Shown here: piece by piece, positions 4,976-9,901 of the stretch
How the letters are laid out: every line of letters begins with the position of its first letter
Numbering within the stretch: the stretch's first letter is position 1
Source: Actinomycetes bacterium
GTDB taxonomy: Bacteria; Actinomycetota; Acidimicrobiia; Spongiisociales; UBA5794
Assembly (NCBI GenBank): GCA_023336855.1
Contig: JAMBLK010000113.1
Location: 1 to 9,901, forward strand
Direction of reading: 5' to 3'
Length of the DNA: 9,901 nt
The notes under the pieces: generated by a model
Databases searched by the model: none
Seen by the model: only the letters and a program-made list of their open reading frames with translations
Told to the model about the DNA's origin: nothing
Translations under genes and position numbers: made by a program

Positions 4976-7776
4976 CCGAATCTCCTCCCGGCCCAGGCAA
5001 CACCGGAGAGGGCAACGAGCCACACGGCGGCGGCGATTGCCTGAGCACGCCGATTCTCGATCGGATTGAACGAGACGGTACCGACGGCGGCCGTCGTCCC
5101 GTTGGCCCAGCCGATCTGTTGCCAGTCACCGGGTCCCCATCGATCGTTGGCGTTCTCCCTCACCTCGAGGCCAACCCCGAATTCCGGTGTTCCTTCGTAT
5201 CCGGTTCCCGCACGGGTCCACGTTGAGCCCTCGGTGCTGATGGCGCGAACGGCATTTTCGGCTTCGCTCTCGAACGTTGCGTTGTCGAGCCCGCCTCCCA
5301 GCGGTACGAGATCGAGTTGGCCGACGAATATCGTCTTCCATGCATCAGCGAACGGATCTCTCTCATCCTCTGCAAGGATGACGATCCAACGGACACCGAA
5401 GGGAGCCAAGAGCTCACCGGCGCGTTTCGTCTCTCCGTCGATGATCGTTTCGAGTGTCTTCGCCAGTGCATCGTCACCGACCCTGGCCGAAGGCAAATAC
5501 GTTTCCCACGACTCCGGCATCGGGGCAGATACGAGGCGATACGCCGCTCCGCCGACGAGTCGGTCATCTCCCGGAAGATTCCCCGGTGCCCCAAGAACGA
5601 GGATTCTCGATGCGGTTGGATCGCCGGGCCGCGCTGCCGAGAACGTGAATGCCTCCCGGTACTCGTCACCCGGGTATCCCGCACGACCACCCAGAATCGT
5701 GACGGTGGATGCAGCCACGAGGAAGACCGCCGCCGCGACGGAGACTCCTGCAACGATGCGCCGCCACCCCCCTACCTCACGCACCCGTGTGATCGCTTCG
5801 AACGATGGACCGACGATGAGTCCGATGCCGAGTGAAACCACCGCAAGGCTCACCGTCTCGATCTCTCGCCCCGCGCCGAATCCAGCCGACCGCGCGAGGA
5901 GCGTCCCGGCTGCGGCGGCGATCGCCCCCCAGCCGGCAACGAGTGCGAGTCGCTGCGGTGCAGCTACGAGTGTGGTCGCAGCAGCGATAGCAACGACCGT
6001 TGCCGTCACAATCGGAAACGCCCAGTAGGCCTCGCCATCCGTGACGAATCGATAGAGGTCGGCGACGCCAAGCCAGGGGAACAGCAACGGAACAGCGAGG
6101 ATCGCGCCGATCAGAGAAACGCCGAAAGCCCTCCACGCCGTGCCATCGGTCAAGTTGAGGAGGGCCCACACGAGCAGAGCGATTACGGGCACCGCGAGGG
6201 TGAGTGGCGCGAACATTGCGCTGATACCGGCGATGACGGCGAGGGCGGCGATTCGCCCGATTCTCGAGACCCACGATGTGGGGAATGGAGCGAGAGCGAA
6301 GCGCATCGACCAGGGGATCAGGCCGATGGCGATCGCAACCCCGACCGCGGTCTCCTGAGCCACGGCCTGTGCCGCCGGGCCCGCTACGTAGACGATCCCG
6401 GCGAGAGTCCCTGCAACCGCACGGACGCCCCACGTCCGCAGCAGACGGACGACTCCCCAGATACCGAGCGACCACGAACCCGCGGTCAGTAGGTACTCGG
6501 CGAGGCGCCGATTATCGAAGAGGATGGTCTGGATCAGGCCGGCAAGAGCCGTGAAAGGGCGAAGCATCTCCACCGAGCCAAGTCCTGCGGGGTTCCACCC
6601 TCCGGCATATGCCGAGATGGCCCCCGGCCCCGACTCGACGAAGGGGAGGCTGAATCCCACAGCCGGCAAGCCTCCAGACCAGATGCTCCGGGTCGCCAGG
6701 AAGACGAACGCCAGGGCGAGCGCTCCAACGATGAATGATGGCCGCCTGAGTTCATCCCCGACCGCCTCAATCGAGAGCCGGTCTTCTCCAGGGAGTCTCC
6801 GTCGAATTCGATCGGAGAGTTCTGCAGTGACCGACTTGAGGGCGACGGAGCCACTGATCTGATATCTGAAGAGTTCTGAGTCGCCGACGACTCGTCCCTT
6901 CCGTGCCGCACGACGCTCGCCGAGCGTGTTCGGCAGTTTCACCAGATTCCAGAGCCACGCCCTCAGCCAGTGGAAGAATCGCCACCGCCCGAGGAAGAGG
7001 GAAAGAAATGATTGTGCGAAACCGGAGAGGAACGCCATCGGAAGCGCCCAGAGCAGTGTTAAAGGTCCGTAAACCTTGATCATCGCCCGGATGCGTCCGG
7101 CGCGTTCTCGCCATCGATCGAGTTCCGGACGATCGTCAGGTGCAAGCACTTCCGACGAAGGTACGGCTATGACGCGTGCGCCCCGAAGCCGTGCCCGCTG
7201 GCAGAAGTCGACCGCAGCAGCGAACGGCGCCACGGTGACATCCGGACCGCCGAGACCGCGAGCAAGGTCCGTTCGAATGAGCGTCGATTGTCCCCCGACG
7301 GCGGCAACGTCTCGAACGACGTCGTACTGGCCCTGGTCGCGCTCGTCTTCGTCGAATCCCGTGTACGGAGTCTCGAACACGTCGGTCGCGAACCCGACCG
7401 AGAGCAATCGATCCGGGTTCTCCTCGTCGAGGATCTTCGAACCTGCGACCGAGGCATCGAGGCGAATCTGCCCACGAACCAATGCTCCGAGAGCATCGGG
7501 TCGGGGGCTCACGCCGTCGAGAACGAACCAGAGATGGGTGGCGTCGGTGCCGGATTCGATGAAGGCACCGAGCCCCGCGATCCACTCAACGTCGTGGGCG
7601 GAAGCGACCTGGCGCGCGTCACTATCTCCACCGACCACGATGATCCGCTGTGTTTCGTACACTTGGCGCTGGATCGATTCGATGGTCGCTGGAAGATCGG
7701 CACCGCGTCGAGCGAAGATCACGGCTGCAATGGATACTGGGCGGGCGCCCTCCGGAGATGACATGAACGAGGCCAT
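4972..7776 (-). CDS. Large membrane protein with N-terminal GT2-like (possibly inactive) glycosyltransferase domain
   Basis: This protein of 934 residues has a GT2-like domain at about 13-220, a polar cytoplasmic linker (about 285-345), many membrane helices between about 235 and 700, an extracytoplasmic domain (about 700-905) and a last helix (about 912-930). The GT2 family signature is visible in V-A-G-S-K (110-114), R-L-L-S-V-G (123-128), D-Q-G-Q-Y-D (147-152) and R-D-V-A-A-V (155-160). This matches the actinobacterial GT2 proteins encoded beside DUF5719. However, the usual Asp-Asp site reads L-D-G (86-88), and the acidic pair before V-D-F-C (189-192) is replaced by alanines (186-188), so glycosyl transfer may be lost. 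The start is uncertain: ATG at 7776 or 7764, neither with a Shine-Dalgarno. Either one overlaps the divergent cofD start. It probably heads the operon and acts in envelope glycan assembly. Confidence 0.85.
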   Translation of the reverse strand: MASFMSSPEGARPVSIAAVIFARRGADLPATIESIQRQVYETQRIIVVGGDSDARQVASAHDVEWIAGLGAFIESGTDATHLWFVLDGVSPRPDALGALVRGQIRLDASVAGSKILDEENPDRLLSVGFATDVFETPYTGFDEDERDQGQYDVVRDVAAVGGQSTLIRTDLARGLGGPDVTVAPFAAAVDFCQRARLRGARVIAVPSSEVLAPDDRPELDRWRERAGRIRAMIKVYGPLTLLWALPMAFLSGFAQSFLSLFLGRWRFFHWLRAWLWNLVKLPNTLGERRAARKGRVVGDSELFRYQISGSVALKSVTAELSDRIRRRLPGEDRLSIEAVGDELRRPSFIVGALALAFVFLATRSIWSGGLPAVGFSLPFVESGPGAISAYAGGWNPAGLGSVEMLRPFTALAGLIQTILFDNRRLAEYLLTAGSWSLGIWGVVRLLRTWGVRAVAGTLAGIVYVAGPAAQAVAQETAVGVAIAIGLIPWSMRFALAPFPTSWVSRIGRIAALAVIAGISAMFAPLTLAVPVIALLVWALLNLTDGTAWRAFGVSLIGAILAVPLLFPWLGVADLYRFVTDGEAYWAFPIVTATVVAIAAATTLVAAPQRLALVAGWGAIAAAAGTLLARSAGFGAGREIETVSLAVVSLGIGLIVGPSFEAITRVREVGGWRRIVAGVSVAAAVFLVAASTVTILGGRAGYPGDEYREAFTFSAARPGDPTASRILVLGAPGNLPGDDRLVGGAAYRLVSAPMPESWETYLPSARVGDDALAKTLETIIDGETKRAGELLAPFGVRWIVILAEDERDPFADAWKTIFVGQLDLVPLGGGLDNATFESEAENAVRAISTEGSTWTRAGTGYEGTPEFGVGLEVRENANDRWGPGDWQQIGWANGTTAAVGTVSFNPIENRRAQAIAAAVWLVALSGVAWAGRRFG
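4982..4989 (-). promoter_or_regulatory. Strong ribosome binding site deciding the DUF5719 start
   Basis: GGGAGGAG on the minus strand, six bases before the ATG at 4975. It lies inside the last codons of the GT2-like gene. It favours the 4975 start over the upstream in-frame start at 5023. Confidence 0.75.
7754..7757 (+). promoter_or_regulatory. Ribosome binding site of cofD
   Basis: GGAG five bases before the ATG at 7763. An ATG at 7758 is closer but runs into TGA after one codon, so 7763 is the usable start. The site lies within the 5' coding part of the divergent GT2-like gene. Confidence 0.55.
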
Positions 7777-8725
7777 TCAAGGACTTAACGCAACATATTC
7801 CAATCCTTTCGCCGTTCTGCTGACCGGCGGCGTGGGTGGGGCACGCGCCGCCCGGTCTCTCAGAGAGGTCTTCGCCGGCGAACGTCTCACGCTGATTGGG
7901 AACGTCGGCGACGACGAATCGGTCCACGGCGTGCACGTTTCTGCCGATCTCGACACGGTTCTCTACACGCTTGCTGGCATCGAAGGGCCTCACGGTTGGG
8001 GCATCGCCGGGGACTCGTTCATCGCGATGGATCAGCTCGAGAAACTCGGGGTCGACGCTACGTTCCGGCTCGGCGATCGCGATCTGGCCACGTGTCTCTT
8101 CCGAACGGGGATGCTCTCATCCGGCCACCGACTCTCCGAAGTCACGGAACATGTTCGCTCTGCGCTTGATGTCGGCACGCGAATCCTCCCCGCCACCGAT
8201 GATCCTCTCCGAACAAGGATCCGGATCGCCGACGGTACATGGCTCCCGTTCCAGGAGTACTTCGTCGAGCGGGGACACCGGGACCGCGTCGTCGAGATCG
8301 AGTACGCCGGTGCCGAGCACGCACTGCCCGCCCCCGGGGTGGTTGAAGCCATCACTGCGGCCGACATCGTCGTGATCGCCCCATCGAATCCACCCCTGTC
8401 GATCGAGCCGATCATGGCGGTCCCGGGGATTCGCCGTGCCGTCATCGAGAAGGATCGGGTTGTCGCCATCAGCCCACTGTTCGGAGGCAAAGCACTCAAG
8501 GGACCGGCCGATCGGGTCATGGAGTCCCTCGGACTCCCACCGGGGAATGCAGGGGTCCTTGCGGCATACGAGGGACTCATCTCCAATCTTGTTATCGACA
8601 TCGGGGACGCAGCGGAACTGAAGACTCTTTCCACATCGGTCGAGATCCACAGCACCAACACTCGCCTTGGATCCGACGACGAGTCCCGCCGATTCGCCAA
8701 CTGGTTCAAGGAGACGTTCGCATGA
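7763..8725 (+). CDS. cofD: 2-phospho-L-lactate (phosphoenolpyruvyl) transferase, F420 biosynthesis
   Basis: This 320-residue protein is CofD, called FbiA in Actinobacteria. It joins the 7,8-didemethyl-8-hydroxy-5-deazariboflavin chromophore Fo to the phospholactyl or, in mycobacteria, the phosphoenolpyruvyl moiety of a GDP-activated donor, giving F420-0 or dehydro-F420-0. Motifs: G-G-V-G-G-A-R (22-28, nucleotide-binding loop), N-V-G-D-D (47-51), D-L-D-T-V-L-Y-T (62-69), L-G-D-R-D-L-A-T (103-110), L-P-F-Q-E-Y-F, A-P-S-N-P-P-L-S-I and I-S-P-L-F-G-G-K-A-L-K-G. Length is normal. The frame is open far upstream, but that part is only the shadow of the opposite gene; 7763 has a Shine-Dalgarno. About 15 residues precede the first conserved strand, slightly more than in many homologues, and this stretch is locally AT-rich. 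It is coupled to cofE by an ATGA overlap. Which donor is used cannot be told from the sequence. Confidence 0.95.
   Translation: MNEAIQGLNATYSNPFAVLLTGGVGGARAARSLREVFAGERLTLIGNVGDDESVHGVHVSADLDTVLYTLAGIEGPHGWGIAGDSFIAMDQLEKLGVDATFRLGDRDLATCLFRTGMLSSGHRLSEVTEHVRSALDVGTRILPATDDPLRTRIRIADGTWLPFQEYFVERGHRDRVVEIEYAGAEHALPAPGVVEAITAADIVVIAPSNPPLSIEPIMAVPGIRRAVIEKDRVVAISPLFGGKALKGPADRVMESLGLPPGNAGVLAAYEGLISNLVIDIGDAAELKTLSTSVEIHSTNTRLGSDDESRRFANWFKETFA
8708..8713 (+). promoter_or_regulatory. Ribosome binding site of cofE
   Basis: AAGGAG eight bases before the ATG at 8722, inside the last codons of cofD. Together with the ATGA overlap it fixes the cofE start. Confidence 0.7.
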
Positions 8726-9417
8726 GCATCGAGATCTACCCGATTCGCGGGATCCCCGAGGTCGTCCCTGGTGACGACCTTGCAGCCCTCATCATCGAGG
8801 GCCTCGAGGCCTCACAGATCTCGCTGTTCGAACGCGACGTCCTCGTCATCACTCACAAAGTCGTGTCGAAGGCCGAAGGCCGGATCGAGTCCGCCCCCGA
8901 TGACCGGGCCTACCGGAATCTGGCCGAACGTGAGGCCCGGTCGATCCTGCGACGCCGTGGCGATCTCCTCATCGCACAAACCGAGCACGGGTTCATCTGC
9001 GCGAACGCCGGCGTTGATCGCTCCAACGTCGCAGACGGTCTGGCGGTTCTTCTCCCCGTCGACCCCGACCGGTCGGCGCACCGCATCCGACTCCGCATCG
9101 AACGGATGACGGGGGTTTCGATCGCCGTCGTCGTCACCGATACATTCGGCCGCCCATGGCGACGCGGACTGGTCGACGTCGCGATCGGCGTCTCAGGGTT
9201 GCCGGCAATCCTCGACCTGCGGGGCGAATCCGATGCCCATGGCCGCACCATGAACGTCACGGAGATAGCGATCGTCGATGAGATCGCCGCAGCCGCCGAT
9301 CTCGTGATGGGGAAGGCCGACGGGATCCCCGCCGCCGTCCTGCGTGGCCTCGACCTAACAGGAGACGGCCGAGCAACCGACCTGGTAAGACCCCCAGAAG
9401 AAGACATGTTCAGATGA
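8722..9417 (+). CDS. cofE: Coenzyme F420-0:L-glutamate ligase, single-domain
   Basis: This 231-residue CofE (the N-terminal half of FbiB in mycobacteria) adds gamma-linked glutamates to F420-0 using GTP and divalent cations. Motifs: P-G-D-D-L (16-20), T-H-K-V-V-S-K-A-E-G-R (44-54), T-E-H-G-F-I-C-A-N-A-G-V-D-R-S-N (87-102), D-T-F-G-R-P-W-R-R-G (140-149), D-V-A-I-G-V-S-G (152-159) and G-K-A-D-G-I-P (197-203). It ends R-P-P-E-E-D-M-F-R, the usual end of a stand-alone CofE, so it is complete though slightly short. There is no C-terminal nitroreductase-like FMN domain, which in mycobacterial FbiB reduces dehydro-F420. The stop codon (9415-9417) lies in the first unit of the inverted repeat. Start at 8722 is set by ATGA overlap with cofD and AAGGAG upstream. 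Confidence 0.95.
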   Translation: MSIEIYPIRGIPEVVPGDDLAALIIEGLEASQISLFERDVLVITHKVVSKAEGRIESAPDDRAYRNLAEREARSILRRRGDLLIAQTEHGFICANAGVDRSNVADGLAVLLPVDPDRSAHRIRLRIERMTGVSIAVVVTDTFGRPWRRGLVDVAIGVSGLPAILDLRGESDAHGRTMNVTEIAIVDEIAAAADLVMGKADGIPAAVLRGLDLTGDGRATDLVRPPEEDMFR

Positions 9418-9507
9418 GTAGAGCAGTAGCAAGTAGATCAGTAGATCAGAACGGTCACCCTTCCTTGCTTTGCTGCTCTACTGCTCTACTCATCTACTGA
9501 TCTACTG
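9413..9507. repeat. 8-nt-periodic inverted repeat, copy B
   Basis: The left half is GATGAGTA (9413), GAGCAGTA (9421), GCAAGTA (9429, 7 nt), GATCAGTA (9436), GATCAGAA (9444). After a unique stretch (9452-9470), the right half is TGCTGCTC (9471), TACTGCTC (9479), TACTCATC (9487), TACTGATC (9495), TACTG (9503). Bases 9413-9429 are perfectly complementary to 9478-9494, a 17-bp stem around a 48-base interior. The cofE stop codon is inside the left arm, and the right end lies 7 bases before the GTG start of the glycosylase gene. It could act as a transcription terminator for cofDE or as a transcript-protecting hairpin, but no T-tract follows on either strand. It shares unit order and identical blocks of 21 and 16 bases with the copy at 2922-2982. 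Confidence 0.87.
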
Positions 9508-9514
9508 TCTCGAT

Positions 9515-9901
9515 GTGCCTGAACTTCCTGAGATTGAGGCCTATCTGTTCGCTCTTCGGTCGCGGATCGTCGGGGAGCGACTGATCGGGGTACGGATTCG
9601 TAGCGTCTCGGTACTCCGGACATACGACCCGCCGGTCGATGCAATCGTCAGTCGGACGATTGTCGCCCTCCGACGCGTCGGAAAGCGCATCGTGATGGAT
9701 CTCGACGACGGCATTCACGTCGTTGTGCATCTCATGGTCGCCGGTCGCCTCAAATGGCTTCCACCGGGGGCACCGATTCCGAATCGGAGCGGATTGGCGG
9801 CGTTCGACTTCACGGAGGGGACGTTGCTTCTCACCGAAGCAGGGTCGAAGCGGCGGGCATCGATCCATCTCGTCGATGCCGATGGCCTCAAACTGCTCGA
9901 C
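9515..9901 (+). CDS. Formamidopyrimidine-DNA glycosylase (Fpg/Nei) family protein, 5' part
   Basis: The first 129 residues of an Fpg/Nei-family base-excision DNA glycosylase/AP lyase, cut by the right window edge. It begins at GTG with V-P-E-L-P-E-I-E-A-Y. After removal of the initiator residue, P2 would be the Schiff-base nucleophile and E3 the general acid. K57 (in V-G-K-R-I-V) aligns with the conserved DNA-phosphate-contacting lysine of Fpg, and H-L-M-V-A-G-R-L (72-79) corresponds to the H-L-G-M-x-G-x-L motif. The following strand reads T-E-A-G-S-K-R-R-A-S, a variant of this region. The helix-two-turn-helix and zinc finger would lie beyond the edge. There is no Shine-Dalgarno, because the inverted repeat ends 7 bases before the start codon. 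mutM versus nei substrate specificity cannot be settled from this half. Confidence 0.88.
   Translation, partial: MPELPEIEAYLFALRSRIVGERLIGVRIRSVSVLRTYDPPVDAIVSRTIVALRRVGKRIVMDLDDGIHVVVHLMVAGRLKWLPPGAPIPNRSGLAAFDFTEGTLLLTEAGSKRRASIHLVDADGLKLLD

Noticed and set aside
5066..6028. 320-codon plus-strand open frame opposite the GT2-like gene
   Set aside because: Ser/Pro/Thr/Ala/Arg-rich low-complexity translation typical of the antisense of a high-GC membrane-protein gene; no motif.
7733..7738. GATACT as a possible -10 box for cofD
   Set aside because: No -35-like hexamer at a suitable distance; too weak to annotate.
7076..7762. Upstream in-frame extension of cofD (229 extra codons)
   Set aside because: This part is antisense to the GT2 domain and low in complexity; CofD proteins begin shortly before the GGVGGAR loop, and 7763 has a Shine-Dalgarno.
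7792..7797. TATGTT on the minus strand as a possible -10 box for the GT2-like operon
   Set aside because: The sequence 16-18 bases upstream has no similarity to TTGACA; kept only as an AT-rich hint.
9494..9868. 124-codon minus-strand open frame at the right end
   Set aside because: Antisense to the Fpg-family reading frame, which has the diagnostic P-E-L-P-E start; no domain in the shadow frame.

Overview
This 9.9 kb window looks like chromosomal DNA of a moderately high-GC actinobacterium. Three things point that way: adjacent coenzyme F420 genes (cofD/fbiA and cofE/fbiB), a DUF3499 zinc-binding protein, and a GT2-like membrane protein followed by a DUF5719 secreted protein. The last three families are typical of Actinobacteria and commonly sit near fbiA. 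An Acidimicrobiia-like lineage is my guess; the window has no 16S rRNA or other marker that would settle it.

Minus strand, about 7776 down to 1: a long, tightly packed gene run. It starts with a 934-residue membrane protein with an N-terminal GT2-like domain. Next are a secreted DUF5719 protein (ATGA overlap), a DUF3499 protein, a DUF6788-like protein and a 61-residue zinc-ribbon protein. Then comes a 732-residue polytopic membrane protein (COG5617/YfhO-like, GT-C-like), a GtrA flippase-like protein (ATGA overlap), and the first codons of a further gene that runs off the left edge (another ATGA overlap). The membrane glycosyltransferase-like proteins, the GtrA protein and the secreted protein together suggest making or exporting a cell-envelope glycan or glycolipid. 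The three small cysteine-rich proteins in the middle have no known role.

Plus strand, 7763 to 9901: cofD and cofE are coupled by an ATGA overlap and carry out the late steps of F420 assembly. They are followed by the 5' part of a formamidopyrimidine-DNA glycosylase (Fpg/Nei) family gene that starts with GTG and is cut by the right edge. cofD and the GT2-like gene are divergent, and their start codons lie on top of each other, so there is no intergenic promoter space.

The most unusual non-coding feature is a pair of related inverted repeats built from 8-nt units (GAKCAGTA and its complement), at about 2922-2982 and 9413-9507. Each sits exactly on the stop codon of the gene upstream of it: the DUF6788-like gene in one case, cofE in the other. 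In the first case the repeat encodes the gene's last residues. This looks like a dispersed intergenic repeat family. A second point of interest is that the GT2-like domain seems to have lost its expected catalytic acidic residues. No tRNA, rRNA, CRISPR array or transposase gene was seen, and no stretch over 300 bases lacks a gene.
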